64,000 nt of DNA from Nocardia neocaledoniensis (GCF_003182135.1 NZ_QGTL01000003.1:372001-436000); one strand, 5' to 3'; positions 17,457 to 26,631 are shown, numbered from the stretch's first letter. Notes: generated by a model not told the origin, from the letters alone. A program made the numbers and translations.

Positions 17457-17900
17457 TCAGGCCAGTTCGGTGACAGTGCCACCGGCCGCGGTGATCTTCT
17501 CCTTGGCGGAGCCGGTCACCTTGTCGGCGGTCACCTGGACCGCCACGCCGATCTCACCGTCGCCGAGGACCTTGACCAACTCGTTCTTGCGAACGGCGCC
17601 GGCCGCGACCAGCTCGGCCTTGCCGACCGTGCCGCCCTCGGGGAACAGCTCCGCGATGCGGCCCACATTCACGACCTGGTACTCGGTGCGGAACTGGTTC
17701 TTGAAGCCCTTCAGCTTCGGCAGACGCATGTGCAGCGGCATCTGGCCACCCTCGAACGCCGGGGAGACGTTCTTGCGTGCCTTCGTGCCCTTGGTACCGC
17801 GACCCGCGGTCTTGCCCTTGGAACCCTCACCGCGACCCACACGGGTCTTCTCGGTCTTGGAACCCGGCGCAGGACGCAGGTGATGCAACTTGATGGTCAT
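17457..17900 (-). CDS. rplO: 50S ribosomal protein L15
   Basis: 147 residues with the L15 start [44 protein letters not shown] and a [18 protein letters not shown] segment. GAGGAGG lies in the rpmD 3' end just upstream of ATG 17900. It is the last gene of the rpsH-led ribosomal operon; a terminator hairpin follows. Confidence 0.97.
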   Translation of the reverse strand: MTIKLHHLRPAPGSKTEKTRVGRGEGSKGKTAGRGTKGTKARKNVSPAFEGGQMPLHMRLPKLKGFKNQFRTEYQVVNVGRIAELFPEGGTVGKAELVAAGAVRKNELVKVLGDGEIGVAVQVTADKVTGSAKEKITAAGGTVTELA

Positions 17901-17902
17901 TG

Positions 17903-18082
17903 TCAGACCTCCTCAACTGTTACGAGGTGGCGCACGACGTTGATCAGGCCGCGGTTCTGGGCGTTGTCCTCACGGACAACGCTCTGACGGATCTTGCGAA
18001 GGCCCAGCGTACGCAGGGAGTCCTTCTGATTCGCCTTGGCGCCGATGGTGCTCTTGATCTGGGTCACCTTGAGATCAGCCAT
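17903..18082 (-). CDS. rpmD: 50S ribosomal protein L30
   Basis: A 59-residue protein read directly from the sequence: it begins [19 protein letters not shown] and continues [19 protein letters not shown] to a [10 protein letters not shown] end. This is full-length bacterial L30, at its standard place between rpsE and rplO. Its stop lies two bases before the rplO start. Confidence 0.97.
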   Translation of the reverse strand: MADLKVTQIKSTIGAKANQKDSLRTLGLRKIRQSVVREDNAQNRGLINVVRHLVTVEEV

Positions 18083-18084
18083 TG

Positions 18085-18735
18085 TCAGGCTCCCTGTCCC
18101 GCACGCGCACGCAGCATGCCCGCCGGAGCGACGTCCTCGATCGGCAGACCGCGACGCGCGGCAACCTCTTCGGGACGCTGGAGCATCTTGAGCGCGGCAA
18201 CCGTCGCGTGAACGACGTTGATCGCATTGTCGCTACCGAGCGACTTGGCCAGAATGTCATGAATGCCGGCGCATTCGAGCACGGCACGCGCCGCGCCGCC
18301 GGCGATCACACCGGTACCGGGCGAAGCCGGACGCAGCATGACGACACCGGCCGCCGCCTCACCCTGAACCGGGTGGGTGATGGTCGAGCCGATCATCGGG
18401 ACGCGGAAGAAGCCCTTGCGAGCCTCCTCGACACCCTTCTGGATGGCCGCGGGAACTTCCTTGGCCTTGCCGTAGCCGACGCCGACCAGACCGTTGCCGT
18501 CACCGACGATCACGAGGGCGGTGAAGCTGAAGCGACGACCACCCTTCACGACCTTGGAGACGCGGTTGATCGCGACTACGCGCTCGAGCTGGTTCTTCTC
18601 GGCAGCGTTGTCCCGACGGTCGCCGCCACCGCGACGATCGCCACCACCGCGGCGGTCGCCACGGTTGCCCTCGGGGCCATTGCTGTTCTGTCCGGCGGGT
18701 CCGTTGCCGCCGTCACGCCGCTGACGTCCCGGCAT
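18085..18735 (-). CDS. rpsE: 30S ribosomal protein S5
   Basis: 216 residues. The conserved core ([20 protein letters not shown] onward, with the [16 protein letters not shown] loop) follows a basic, disordered N-terminal extension of about 48 residues rich in Gly, Arg and Asp ([15 protein letters not shown]). Extensions of this kind are usual in mycolic-acid actinobacteria. It lies between rplR and rpmD. Confidence 0.96.
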   Translation of the reverse strand: MPGRQRRDGGNGPAGQNSNGPEGNRGDRRGGGDRRGGGDRRDNAAEKNQLERVVAINRVSKVVKGGRRFSFTALVIVGDGNGLVGVGYGKAKEVPAAIQKGVEEARKGFFRVPMIGSTITHPVQGEAAAGVVMLRPASPGTGVIAGGAARAVLECAGIHDILAKSLGSDNAINVVHATVAALKMLQRPEEVAARRGLPIEDVAPAGMLRARAGQGA

Positions 18736-18766
18736 CAGACGTTCCTTCCGTTCGAAATAACAGTCA

Positions 18767-19174
18767 TCAGAACTTCAACCCGCCTTCACGAGCGGCATCG
18801 GCCAGCGCCGCGATGCGGCCGTGGTAGTCGTGACCACCACGGTCGAACACGACCGCCTCGATACCGGCAGCCTTGGCACGCTCGGCGATCAGCTGACCGA
18901 CCTTCGCGCCCTTGGCGGACTTGTCGCCCTCCAGCGCACGCACATCGGCCTCGATCGAGGACGCGGCGGCGATGGTCTTGCCGACCGAGTCGTCGACGAG
19001 CTGGGCGTGCAGGTGCCGCGAGGAGCGGTTGACCACCAGGCGCGGACGCTCGGTGGTGCCGACGACCTTCTTGCGCAGACGGAAGTGACGGCGGGTCTTC
19101 GACAGACGACGCTTCGTGGAAGCGTCCTTGCCCAGCGGAATACGCTTGGCCTTCTGGTTTTCGGTTTGCGCCAT
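18767..19174 (-). CDS. rplR: 50S ribosomal protein L18
   Basis: 135 residues, beginning [30 protein letters not shown] and ending [17 protein letters not shown], as in actinobacterial L18. The ATG at 19174 gives the MAQ start familiar in relatives. A GTG at 19180, overlapping the rplF stop, is the alternative and would add two residues. Confidence 0.95.
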   Translation of the reverse strand: MAQTENQKAKRIPLGKDASTKRRLSKTRRHFRLRKKVVGTTERPRLVVNRSSRHLHAQLVDDSVGKTIAAASSIEADVRALEGDKSAKGAKVGQLIAERAKAAGIEAVVFDRGGHDYHGRIAALADAAREGGLKF

Positions 19175-19176
19175 GA

Positions 19177-19716
19177 TCACTTACCCGTCTTTCCGACCTT
19201 GCGGCGAACGACCTCGCCGGCGTAGCGGATGCCCTTGCCCTTGTACGGGTCGGGCTTACGCAGTCCGTGGATGACAGCGGAGATCTGGCCGACCTTCTGC
19301 TTGTCGATGCCGGACACAGAGAACTTGGTGGGCGATTCCACCGCGAAGGTGATGCCCTCCGGGGCCTCGATCGGCACCGGGTGGCTGTAGCCCAGGGCGA
19401 ACTCGAGGTTCGAGCCCTTGGCGGCCACACGGTAACCGACACCGAAGATTTCCATCTTCTTCTCGTAGCCCTTGGTGACACCCTCGATCATGTTGGCGAT
19501 CAGGGTGCGGGAAAGGCCGTGCAGCGAGCGGTTGGCGCGCTCGTCGTTGGGACGGGCCACCTCCAGCTCGTTACCCTCACCCTTGGTGACGGTGATCGGC
19601 TCGGCGACGGTGTGCGACAGGGTGCCCTTGGGCCCCTTCACCGTGACGACCTGGCCGTCGATGGTGACGTCGACGCCGGCCGGAATCTCGATGGGCTTCT
19701 TACCAATACGCGACAT
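19177..19716 (-). CDS. rplF: 50S ribosomal protein L6
   Basis: 179 residues, [35 protein letters not shown] at the start and [25 protein letters not shown] at the end. This is a full-length L6 with its two repeated alpha/beta domains. GGGAGG lies nine bases before the ATG. Confidence 0.97.
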   Translation of the reverse strand: MSRIGKKPIEIPAGVDVTIDGQVVTVKGPKGTLSHTVAEPITVTKGEGNELEVARPNDERANRSLHGLSRTLIANMIEGVTKGYEKKMEIFGVGYRVAAKGSNLEFALGYSHPVPIEAPEGITFAVESPTKFSVSGIDKQKVGQISAVIHGLRKPDPYKGKGIRYAGEVVRRKVGKTGK

Positions 19717-19731
19717 TTGTCCTGACCTCCC

Positions 19732-20130
19732 TTACCAGACGTAGGCGAGGACTTCGCCGCCCACGCCCTGCTTGGCCGCCTGACGGTCGGTGAGCAGACC
19801 GGTCGACGTGGAAATGATCGCCACGCCGAGGCCGCCGAGGACCTTGGGCAGGTTGGTGGACTTCGCGTACACACGCAGACCCGGCTTCGAGACGCGGCGC
19901 AGGCCCTGCAGGCTGCGCTCACGGCTGGGGCCGTACTTCAGATCGACGACGAGGGCCTTGCCCACCGGCGCGTCTTCGGTGCGGTAATCGGCGATGTAGC
20001 CCTCACGCTTCAAGATCTCGGCGATGTTCGCCTTGAGCTTGGAGTGGGGCGCCTTCACCTGATCGTGGTACGCCGAGTTGGCGTTGCGCAGACGCGTCAA
20101 GAAGTCTGCGATCGGATCAGTCATGGTCAT
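19732..20130 (-). CDS. rpsH: 30S ribosomal protein S8
   Basis: 132 residues, [23 protein letters not shown] at the start and [26 protein letters not shown] at the end. It is the first gene of the downstream half of the split spc operon. Instead of following rpsN directly, it lies about 190 bases behind its own promoter (20331-20358). ATG 20130 has GAGG about eight bases upstream. Confidence 0.97.
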   Translation of the reverse strand: MTMTDPIADFLTRLRNANSAYHDQVKAPHSKLKANIAEILKREGYIADYRTEDAPVGKALVVDLKYGPSRERSLQGLRRVSKPGLRVYAKSTNLPKVLGGLGVAIISTSTGLLTDRQAAKQGVGGEVLAYVW

Positions 20131-20330
20131 GGTTAGACCTCGACACCTTTCTCGCTGCGGTTCCCATGCAGCGTCACCGCTCGCGCGGCGACCGTGGGCC
20201 TACAACAATTCGGCTGGTCCGGGCGGCACTTACCGACCGGATGAGTTCTCGTAACGAGCTCTCGGTGCCTGGCAACTCGTCCACCCGCGCTGGGCGGCAG
20301 CGGACACAGATGTGCCCAGGCAACCGGTCT

Positions 20331-20358
20331 AGTGTAGGCAATGCCGTGGTCAGGACAA
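20331..20358 (-). promoter_or_regulatory. Promoter for rpsH operon
   Basis: On the minus strand a -35 TTGTCC (20353-20358) and a -10 TACACT (20331-20336) are separated by 16 bases. The -10 and downstream bases (20318-20338) are identical over 21 bp to the rplN promoter region at 26590-26610. The -35 overlaps the last codons of the DUF1275 gene. The untranslated leader to rpsH would be about 190 bases. Promoter function is inferred from the match and position. Confidence 0.72.
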
Positions 20359-21087
20359 AATCCGGGTCCGATACCGGCCCGCGCGACCGGTGGAGGTGAG
20401 CGGGATCACCGCGGCCGAGACGCCCGCGGCCATGATCAGCATCAGCTCGCCGCCGACGACCAGGCTCGTGACGCCACCGAGCAGCGCGCCGCCGGCGAAC
20501 GCCGCGTACTGCAGGCCGTAGCCGAGCCAGTCGCGCACCGATCCCCCGCTCACGTGACTCTCGATGCCCTGACTCAGTTTCACGACCGTGCCGGTGGCGT
20601 AGCTCAAGGGGACGGCGGTCTCGCCGTTCTTGACGAAGGCGGTGTTGAGCGCGCCGACCGCGAAGGCGACGAAGGAGATGGGAATGAAGCCGACCTCCTG
20701 GCCGCCGGTCCGGTCGAGCGCGTAGTCGACGACCGCGGCCACCGCCAGCGCCACCGTCGTCACCACCGAGGCGCCGTAGTGGTCGTTGCGCCACATCCGC
20801 CGCCGCAACAGCGAGGCCACGAAGACGCCGAGGCCGAAGGAGACCAGCAGCGTCAGGGCGCCGACGGCGAGCAGCCGGTCATTGTCGAACCAGCCCAGAA
20901 CTGCCCGCTCGGTATTTCCCGTCATAAAGGTGACGAAATATCCGGCGGAATGCGTATATGCGGCGGCGCCGATAAATCCGGCGAGCGCGGAAAGAAATGC
21001 GACCAGCGGCATCGCGCCGGTCGGTATGCCCCGCAGCGGCGGCCGGTGGTCCAGGTCACGGCCGGTTTTTTCTGTGGTCACGGTCAC
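20350..21087 (-). CDS. DUF1275 (YoaK-like) membrane protein
   Basis: About 245 residues with six or so hydrophobic segments. The family features are MPLVAFLSALAGFIGAAAYTHSAGYFVTFMTGNTERAVLG (the TGN motif) and NTAFVKNGETAVPLSYATGTVVKLSQGI (the second TG element). Start is uncertain: GTG 21087 has AGAGG nine bases upstream, while ATG 21096 and GTG 21138 are alternatives. The function of DUF1275 is not established; it is probably a small transporter. The gene lies inside the interruption of the spc operon, immediately upstream of the rpsH promoter. Confidence 0.85.
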   Translation of the reverse strand: MTVTTEKTGRDLDHRPPLRGIPTGAMPLVAFLSALAGFIGAAAYTHSAGYFVTFMTGNTERAVLGWFDNDRLLAVGALTLLVSFGLGVFVASLLRRRMWRNDHYGASVVTTVALAVAAVVDYALDRTGGQEVGFIPISFVAFAVGALNTAFVKNGETAVPLSYATGTVVKLSQGIESHVSGGSVRDWLGYGLQYAAFAGGALLGGVTSLVVGGELMLIMAAGVSAAVIPLTSTGRAGRYRTRILS

Positions 21088-21400
21088 AATCCACATCCTC
21101 TGTTTGTTGCCGAACAGGGGATCTACGTTGACACCCAACTACCTGTTTCGCTGTCACGCGACCATTCCGAACGTAGCGGCGAAAAATTGCGCCGACCAGT
21201 GCCGGGATCACATTCTCGGGAATTGCACAGGAATATTCACCGCACGTAATCTCGCGGTAACCCGCGCGGCCGGGCCGTAGCCCGCTCTACGCCTGCCCGG
21301 TGGTGAATCCCGTTCGAGCCCAATCACTTCCGATCGTGAGCCGAGGTACCGATGTGGTAGCTTCGCGAAGTTCGTCGGATCTGTGCAGGAGGCTCGGCAG

Positions 21401-22969
21401 GTGTTTTCGCGCTCCGCGCGCCGTGGAACTCGCCGAGCACTGGTCAGCGTGCTGACCGCCGCGCTCGGCGTCGGCGTGCTCTCGGTGCCGTCCGCGCACG
21501 CGGCCGATCCCTACCTCGACCGGCTCGCCGAAGATGCCGCCACACCGGCGCTGAACTGGGCCGAGTGCGAGGACGGCTTCCAGTGCTCGACCGCCCGGGT
21601 GCCGCTCGACTACAACAGCCCGCACGGTGAGCAGATCGACCTCGCGGTGATCAAGCTGCCCGCCGCCGACCCCGGTCAGCGGATCGGGACGTTGTTCGTG
21701 AACTTCGGCGGGCCCGGCCCGTCCGGAGTGGATCGCTTGCGGGAGCGGGCGCGGTGGCCGTGGCTGTTCTCCCCGGAGCTGCGCGCCCGCTTCGATCTGG
21801 TCTCCTGGGATCCGCGCGGAGTGTCACGCAGCGCGGGAGCGCACTGCTTCGCCAGTGCCGAAGAGCAGGAGCAGTACCTGGGGTCCTTCCCCGGCACTCC
21901 CACCGACCCGCGCGACGAGCCGGAGTTCTTCGCCAGGTCCGCCGATATCGCCGCGCGCTGCGCCGCGCAGGCGGGACCGATCCTGGCGCACGCCTCCACC
22001 GCCAACACCGCGCGCGATCTCGACCTGCTGCGCCGCGCCGTCGGCGACGCCACGCTCACCTATCACGGCATCTCCTACGGGACCCAGGTCGGCGCGGTCT
22101 ACGCCAACATGTTCCCCGGCCGGGTGCGGGCGATGGCCTTCGACGGTTCGCTGGACTTCGAGGGCAATGCCGACGGACACGGCACCGACGGCGCGAACCT
22201 GCCGCTCGACACCAGGCAGGGCGTGGCGGTCGGCATCGCCGAGACCTTCGACGCTTTCCTGCGCGACTGCTCGGCGGCAGGACCGCGCTGCGCCTTCTCA
22301 TCGGGCGACCCGAAGCTCAAGTGGCTCGCGCTGGCCGAGCGGGCGCGCCTGGCACCGATCACGCTCGACGGAACGCCGTGGACGTTCTCCCAGGTCGTGA
22401 GCACCGCGGGCAGCCTCTCGCGCCCCGAGACCTACCCCGATCTCGCGGTCCTGTTGCAGAACCTGTTCGACGCGGCGACCACGCTGCCCGCCCGCGTCCC
22501 GGATGCCTTGTTCGACAAGAACTATCCCGCCAATCGCGTCGAGGCGTTCTACACGATCCAGTGCGCCGACAGCACCGTCCCGACCGATCCCGCCGCGTAC
22601 AGCCGGATCGCCGCCGCCGAGGACCTGCACAACCCCTACTTCGGCCGCACCGCCGTCTTCAACGCCATGCCGTGCGCCTTCTGGCCCACCCGCGACCTCG
22701 ACCGCTACACCGGCCCGTGGAACCGCGAGACCGCCGCCCCGATCCTCGTCCTGAACAGCCGCTACGACCCCGCCACCCCGCTGCACGGCGCCTACGCCGG
22801 CGCCACCCAGCTCGCCCGCGCCCAACTCGTCGTCCTCGAAGGCGCGGGCCACAGCAGCATGTACGTCCCCAGCACCTGCGCCGAACACGTCAAACGCGAC
22901 TACCTGTTCACCGGCCAACTCCCCCCGGACGGCACCCGCTGCGGCATCGACCGCTCCCCCTTCGCCTGA
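21401..22969 (+). CDS. Secreted TAP-like alpha/beta hydrolase (tripeptidyl aminopeptidase type)
   Basis: 522 residues from GTG 21401, preceded by AGGAGG at 21387-21392. A Sec signal peptide (RRALVSVLTAALGVGVLSVPSAHA) is followed by the mature enzyme. FVNFGGPGPSGVD is the oxyanion-hole region, GISYGTQVG carries the nucleophile Ser, SRYDPATPLHGA carries the Asp, and GAGHSSMYV the His. The C-terminal TAP-like domain ends at TRCGIDRSPFA. Relatives such as Streptomyces tripeptidyl aminopeptidase and mycobacterial CaeA/Hip1 cleave peptides or esters at the cell envelope. The gene is divergent from DUF1275 and convergent with the small secreted gene. Confidence 0.9.
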   Translation: MFSRSARRGTRRALVSVLTAALGVGVLSVPSAHAADPYLDRLAEDAATPALNWAECEDGFQCSTARVPLDYNSPHGEQIDLAVIKLPAADPGQRIGTLFVNFGGPGPSGVDRLRERARWPWLFSPELRARFDLVSWDPRGVSRSAGAHCFASAEEQEQYLGSFPGTPTDPRDEPEFFARSADIAARCAAQAGPILAHASTANTARDLDLLRRAVGDATLTYHGISYGTQVGAVYANMFPGRVRAMAFDGSLDFEGNADGHGTDGANLPLDTRQGVAVGIAETFDAFLRDCSAAGPRCAFSSGDPKLKWLALAERARLAPITLDGTPWTFSQVVSTAGSLSRPETYPDLAVLLQNLFDAATTLPARVPDALFDKNYPANRVEAFYTIQCADSTVPTDPAAYSRIAAAEDLHNPYFGRTAVFNAMPCAFWPTRDLDRYTGPWNRETAAPILVLNSRYDPATPLHGAYAGATQLARAQLVVLEGAGHSSMYVPSTCAEHVKRDYLFTGQLPPDGTRCGIDRSPFA

Positions 22970-22993
22970 TTCCGCGGCGGGCCGTCACCGGTC

Positions 22994-23242
22994 TCAGCTG
23001 ATCAGGCAGAGCAGGTCGTAGAGCGGCGGCTTCTCGACGCTGCCGGTGGCGAACGCCAGTTGAGCGAGCGGCGAGCAGATCAACGCCGTTTCCGACGAGC
23101 CCGACCCGCCACCTGCCCCGCTTCCGCCTCCGGCTGAACCGGATTCGGCGACCGGGGCCGGTGCGGCGGGGGCCGCGGTGGCGACTGCGGGAGTGGCGAG
23201 GAGCGCGCTGGAAAGGACGGCGACGGCCGCGATCTTCTTCAT
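22994..23242 (-). CDS. Small secreted protein, unknown
   Basis: An 82-residue protein with a clear signal peptide (MKKIAAVAVLSSALLATPAVATAAPA), a Gly/Ser-rich linker and a short C-terminal segment with two Cys (ALICSPLAQLAFATGS...YDLLCLIS) that could form a disulfide. ATG 23242 gives the signal peptide directly; an upstream start would add an unlikely charged extension. No family is recognised. Confidence 0.65.
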   Translation of the reverse strand: MKKIAAVAVLSSALLATPAVATAAPAAPAPVAESGSAGGGSGAGGGSGSSETALICSPLAQLAFATGSVEKPPLYDLLCLIS

Positions 23243-23320
23243 GCGCCAAGCGAACACCACCGTCGCGTTCCACAAGAGTGAAATGAAGATATTTCACCCA
23301 GTTCGGTCGACTCCGCGAGG

Positions 23321-23366
23321 GCGAGGTCACCAGGAGCTCTTGTGCACGCCGGGGAGTTCGCCGCGG
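23321..23366 (-). pseudogene. Displaced copy of the rpsN 3' end
   Basis: 46 bases match 24995-25040 at 43 positions and read [16 protein letters not shown] on the minus strand, the exact C-terminus of ribosomal protein S14. No other part of rpsN is present. With the intact gene it forms a direct repeat flanking about 1.6 kb that holds a secreted protein and a VapBC pair. This is the pattern left by integration into, or recombination at, the 3' end of rpsN. Confidence 0.8.
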
Positions 23367-23545
23367 CCGCCTACCGCCAGGACCTGCGCGCCGACGACCA
23401 CACCCCGGACACCTGGGAGACCTATGACGCCGTCGCGGCACTGCTCGACGAGGCGTGGGCGGAATGGCGGGCAGGTGCGAACCTGCGGCGCGGACCGGAC
23501 CGTGACCCGCGAGTGATTCAGCAGGAAAAATCGAGCGCTTCATGA
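23342..23545 (+). CDS. Possible small ORF or gene fragment, unknown
   Basis: A 67-codon frame (AAAYRQDLRADDHTPDTWETYDAVAALLDEAWAEWRAG...) starting inside the rpsN remnant. The middle part has the acidic/Ala bias of real coding sequence, but the start lies in duplicated DNA and there is no convincing ribosome site. It may be the end of a gene truncated by the insertion. It could also be noncoding. The rest of 23243-23625 holds only the promoter region of the small secreted gene. Confidence 0.25.
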   Translation: MHAGEFAAAAYRQDLRADDHTPDTWETYDAVAALLDEAWAEWRAGANLRRGPDRDPRVIQQEKSSAS

Positions 23546-23625
23546 CATCTCACCGTGACCAACGGTGGGGCTCACCAGTACCAAGCTGGTCTATCGGTCG
23601 GGAACCATCGATGTTTGGAGGGCTC

Positions 23626-24081
23626 ATGCGAAGGCTTGCGACTGTGACTCTCGGAGTTTCCTTCGGCGCATGCGCCGTACTCGGCTCGATCGCATCCGCC
23701 GCACCCGGCGCCAGCTATCAGATGGGCGAAACCGCCGCTATCCCCGTGTTGAACTACAACGGCGCCGCGACAACGGTTACCGAGATCACCGTCGCGGACT
23801 GGTACTGCGACGGTCGTCTGGAAAGCTGCACCGTATCGGTGCGTTTCGCACACCGCGGAACGCAGTCGACCGACCCGGCGACAATCAGCTACAGCCTTTC
23901 CTTCGCCGACGGCAGGTTGATTCCGGCCACGACCGAACCGACCGTCGGCTACCTCTACGACGGCACCACCGCGACCGGGACAGCATCGTTCCCGCTCATC
24001 ACCGAGCCATCGCCGCCGACGGAGGTGGTCCTGCGTGGCGAGGTTTCCGGCAACGTGCTCGGCACGTGGGTAGTGCCCTAG
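23626..24081 (+). CDS. Secreted protein, unknown
   Basis: 151 residues from ATG 23626, with GGAGG four bases upstream; ATG 23611 is an in-frame alternative. A signal peptide (MRRLATVTLGVSFGACAVLGSIASAAPG) precedes a beta-rich mature domain with one Cys pair (ADWYCDGRLESCTVSVRF). It resembles small secreted proteins of actinomycetes, but no family is recognised. It lies within the rpsN-repeat-flanked segment, upstream of and convergent with vapC. Confidence 0.6.
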   Translation: MRRLATVTLGVSFGACAVLGSIASAAPGASYQMGETAAIPVLNYNGAATTVTEITVADWYCDGRLESCTVSVRFAHRGTQSTDPATISYSLSFADGRLIPATTEPTVGYLYDGTTATGTASFPLITEPSPPTEVVLRGEVSGNVLGTWVVP

Positions 24082-24115
24082 CAACACCACAAGCGGCTGC
24101 GCGAGATATAACCTG

Positions 24116-24544
24116 CTAGCCGGTCGCACCCGAAGGCCGGACGACCGGAACCACCGTGAGCACCGACTCCAGGCCCGCGAAGTCCTTTGGATTCGTTGTG
24201 AACAACGGCAGCCCGTTACTCGCCGCTGTAGCCGCGATCATCAAGTCCGAACTTCGGCGACGTGGGCTGCGGCCGACGGCATGAACCTGGGCACAGAGCA
24301 CACCGAATACGCGCGCGGCTCGGCTGTCGTAGGGCAGAGCCTCACCGAATTCCGCCTCGACCCGCTGCAATACAGCAATTCGGTTGGCTCGCTTGATAAC
24401 GTCATCGGTCGCGTGCGGACCATGGGACAACTCACCCAACGTGACAGCCGTGATAGCCGACTCCACCGGAAGATCAGCGAGATCGAACAGGCCGAGAGCT
24501 GCGACGATGCACGTGTCCAGCACACCCCGGTCGTAGCGGCTCAC
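24116..24544 (-). CDS. vapC: VapC-type PIN domain toxin
   Basis: 142 residues. PIN-domain acidic residues are visible: RGVLDTCIVAAL (first Asp), TAVTLGELSHGP (Glu) and RRRSSDLMIAATAASNGLPLFTTNPKDFAGL (Asp plus the terminal TxNxxDF). These enzymes are Mg-dependent RNases, held inactive by the antitoxin. GTG 24544 overlaps the antitoxin stop (GTGA). The pair is inside the spc-operon interruption, between the rpsN remnant and intact rpsN. Confidence 0.88.
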   Translation of the reverse strand: MSRYDRGVLDTCIVAALGLFDLADLPVESAITAVTLGELSHGPHATDDVIKRANRIAVLQRVEAEFGEALPYDSRAARVFGVLCAQVHAVGRSPRRRSSDLMIAATAASNGLPLFTTNPKDFAGLESVLTVVPVVRPSGATG

Positions 24545-24828
24545 TCGTCCACCGGCCACGGGTCGTCGGCAAGTTCGTCATCCACCATCGCGTCGAGGTC
24601 GCGGCGCAATTCGTCGGCGTCCAGCGCCGGAACGCCCACGAAGGACTGCTGAGCCCTCGCGGTCGAGACGAAGCGACTTCGACGAATCGGTATCACGTCG
24701 GCCAATGGCTCGCCGTTCAGCGTGAGTACGAACCTCTCACCGTCGCGAAGACTCCTCGTCATCCGCCCGGAGTCGTTGACGAACGCGCGAACGCTGATCT
24801 CGGAAGGTGACTGCTCAGGAACGCCCAT
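24541..24828 (-). CDS. vapB: VapB-type (Phd-like) antitoxin
   Basis: 95 residues from ATG 24828 (MGVPEQSPSEISVRAFVNDSGRMTRSLRDGERFVLTLNGEPLADVIPI), a Phd/YefM-type DNA-binding N-terminus. The acidic C-terminal tail (DADELRRDLDAMVDDELADDPWPVDE) should bind the toxin. It is translationally coupled to vapC. An upstream ATG at 24891 would add 21 residues without family character. Such antitoxins usually repress their own promoter. Confidence 0.85.
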   Translation of the reverse strand: MGVPEQSPSEISVRAFVNDSGRMTRSLRDGERFVLTLNGEPLADVIPIRRSRFVSTARAQQSFVGVPALDADELRRDLDAMVDDELADDPWPVDE

Positions 24829-24920
24829 AACCCAAGAGTACCTCGGCGTGCCACGGCGTGGTACTGGCTCGAGGTGGGTTTGCCCTGCCAAGGAGGCCGC
24901 GCTTCATACCAATAAACGCG

Positions 24921-24957
24921 CGAAGGCACGGACTTCCGGGGGAAGTCCGTGCCTTCG
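24921..24957 (-). terminator. Strong terminator after rpsN
   Basis: CGAAGGCACGGACTTCC, a three-base loop and its exact complement form a perfect 17-bp stem. It follows rpsN by about 45 bases and ends the rplN-rplX-rplE-rpsN transcript before the inserted genes. A short TTTATT tract follows on the minus strand. Confidence 0.88.
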
Positions 24958-25000
24958 TTCGATATTCGCCTAGGTGGCTGCGCTCACGAGGAGCGCGAGG

Positions 25001-25186
25001 TCACCAGGAGCTCTTGTGCACGCCAGGGAGCTCGCCACGGTGGGCCATCTCGCGCAGGCACACGCGGCACAGGCCGAACTTGCGGTACACCGCGTGGGGG
25101 CGGCCGCAACGCTGGCAGCGGGTGTAGGCGCGGACCGCGAACTTCGGCTTGGCGTTGGCCTTGTTGACCAGTGCTTTCTTGGCCAT
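25001..25186 (-). CDS. rpsN: 30S ribosomal protein S14, type Z
   Basis: A 61-residue zinc-ribbon form of S14: [61 protein letters not shown], with CQRC and CRVC as the zinc ligands. It is the last gene of the upstream half of the split spc operon. ATG 25186 is the standard start; the open frame upstream is not coding. Its last 40 or so bases are copied at 23321-23366. Confidence 0.97.
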   Translation of the reverse strand: MAKKALVNKANAKPKFAVRAYTRCQRCGRPHAVYRKFGLCRVCLREMAHRGELPGVHKSSW

Positions 25187-25190
25187 GTGC

Positions 25191-25754
25191 TCAGTTCTCC
25201 TTGAACGGGAAGCCGAGGTGCTTGAGCAGCGCACGGCCTTCTTCGTTGTTGGTCGCAGTGGTCACCACGGTGATGTCCATACCGCGCGGGCGGTCGATGG
25301 AGTCCACGTCGATCTCGTGGAACATCGACTGCTCGCTCAGGCCGAACGTGTAGTTGCCGTTGCCGTCGAACTGCTTCGGCGACAGGCCGCGGAAGTCGCG
25401 GATACGGGGCAGCGCGATGGAGACCAGGCGGTCCAGGAACTCCCACATGCGGTCGCCACGGAGGGTGACCTTCGCGCCGATCGGCATGCCCTCACGGAGC
25501 TTGAACTGCGCGATCGACTTGGTGGCCTTGCGGACCTCCGGCTTCTGACCGGTGATCAGCTCGAGGTCCTTGATGGCACCGTTGATCAGCTTGGCGTCAC
25601 GGGCGGCGTCGCCGACACCCATGTTGACGACGACCTTCACCACGCCCGGGATCTGCATCACGTTGGCGTACTCGAACTCGCTGTTCAGCGCGTCCTTGAT
25701 CTCGGCGCGGTAGCGCGCCTTCAGCCGGGGCTGAGTCTGCTCAGAGGTGGTCAT
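25191..25754 (-). CDS. rplE: 50S ribosomal protein L5
   Basis: 187 residues with the L5 features [65 protein letters not shown] and [28 protein letters not shown]. It binds 5S rRNA. The gene begins one base after the rplX stop and ends four bases before the rpsN start. Confidence 0.97.
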   Translation of the reverse strand: MTTSEQTQPRLKARYRAEIKDALNSEFEYANVMQIPGVVKVVVNMGVGDAARDAKLINGAIKDLELITGQKPEVRKATKSIAQFKLREGMPIGAKVTLRGDRMWEFLDRLVSIALPRIRDFRGLSPKQFDGNGNYTFGLSEQSMFHEIDVDSIDRPRGMDITVVTTATNNEEGRALLKHLGFPFKEN

Positions 25755-25755
25755 G

Positions 25756-26073
25756 TCAGATGTCCTTCCCGTTCTTACGGGAGATCCGAACCCGCTTGCC
25801 GGTCTCTTCGTCGGTGCGGTAGCCGACGCGAGTCGGGTTACCGTCGGAGTCGACGACCATCACGTTGGACACGTGGATGGGGGCTTCCTGGGTCACGATG
25901 CCGCCCGAAGAGGCGCCACGCTGGTTCGCGGAATCCGCGACGTGCTTCTTGATCCGGTTCACGCCTTCGACGAGGACCTTGTTGTTCGCCGGGTAGGCCT
26001 GGATGACCTTGCCCTTGGCGCCCTTGTCCTTGCCCGCGATGACGAGAACGGTGTCACCCTTGTGCACCTTCAT
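25756..26073 (-). CDS. rplX: 50S ribosomal protein L24
   Basis: 105 residues with the KOW-motif start [39 protein letters not shown] and a [19 protein letters not shown] segment. It initiates 50S assembly by binding the 5' end of 23S rRNA. It sits between rplN and rplE with very short gaps. Confidence 0.97.
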   Translation of the reverse strand: MKVHKGDTVLVIAGKDKGAKGKVIQAYPANNKVLVEGVNRIKKHVADSANQRGASSGGIVTQEAPIHVSNVMVVDSDGNPTRVGYRTDEETGKRVRISRKNGKDI

Positions 26074-26075
26074 GG

Positions 26076-26444
26076 TCAGAGCACCTCCGGGGCCAGCGAA
26101 ACGATCTTCATGAAGCGCTTGTCGCGCAGCTCGCGGCCGACGGGGCCGAAGATGCGGGTGCCACGCGGATCGTTGTCCGCCTTGATGAGCACGGCAGCGT
26201 TCTCATCGAACTTGATGTAGGAACCGTCCGGACGGCGGCGCTCCTTGACGGTGCGCACGACGACAGCCTTGACGACGTCGCCCTTCTTGACGTTCGCGCC
26301 GGGGATGGCGTCCTTGACGGTGGCGACGATGATGTCACCGATACCGGCATAGCGACGCGACGAGCCACCGAGCACGCGGATGCAAAGGATTTCCTTCGCC
26401 CCGGTGTTGTCGGCGACGCGCAGTCGCGACTCCTGCTGAATCAC
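26076..26444 (-). CDS. rplN: 50S ribosomal protein L14
   Basis: 122 residues, full-length L14 ([37 protein letters not shown] at the start; [12 protein letters not shown] at the end), from GTG 26444. It is the first gene of the spc operon, about 150 bases behind the promoter at 26603-26631. Confidence 0.97.
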   Translation of the reverse strand: MIQQESRLRVADNTGAKEILCIRVLGGSSRRYAGIGDIIVATVKDAIPGANVKKGDVVKAVVVRTVKERRRPDGSYIKFDENAAVLIKADNDPRGTRIFGPVGRELRDKRFMKIVSLAPEVL

Positions 26445-26602
26445 TTCAGCACCTCCTGGACCTGGATGTATACGTACGCCGGATTGCCGACCCGACGCAC
26501 ATGGTCAGTCACCCTCCGGACGCGCGCCTGCCAGCGGAAATACCTACCACTGGGGGTTCACTGCCGGATTGCGGGCGCAGAGCTCCCGCAGGCAACCGGT
26601 CT

Positions 26603-26631
26603 AGTGTAGGTGAATCCCCAGGTCGACCCAA
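26603..26631 (-). promoter_or_regulatory. Promoter for rplN (spc) operon
   Basis: On the minus strand a -35 TTGGGT (26626-26631) and a -10 TACACT (26603-26608) are 17 bases apart. The -10 and following bases are identical over 21 bp (26590-26610) to the rpsH promoter at 20318-20338. Shared flanking implies co-regulation of both halves. The rest of 26445-26747 is the rplN leader and the upstream region of the gene at 26748. Confidence 0.72.
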
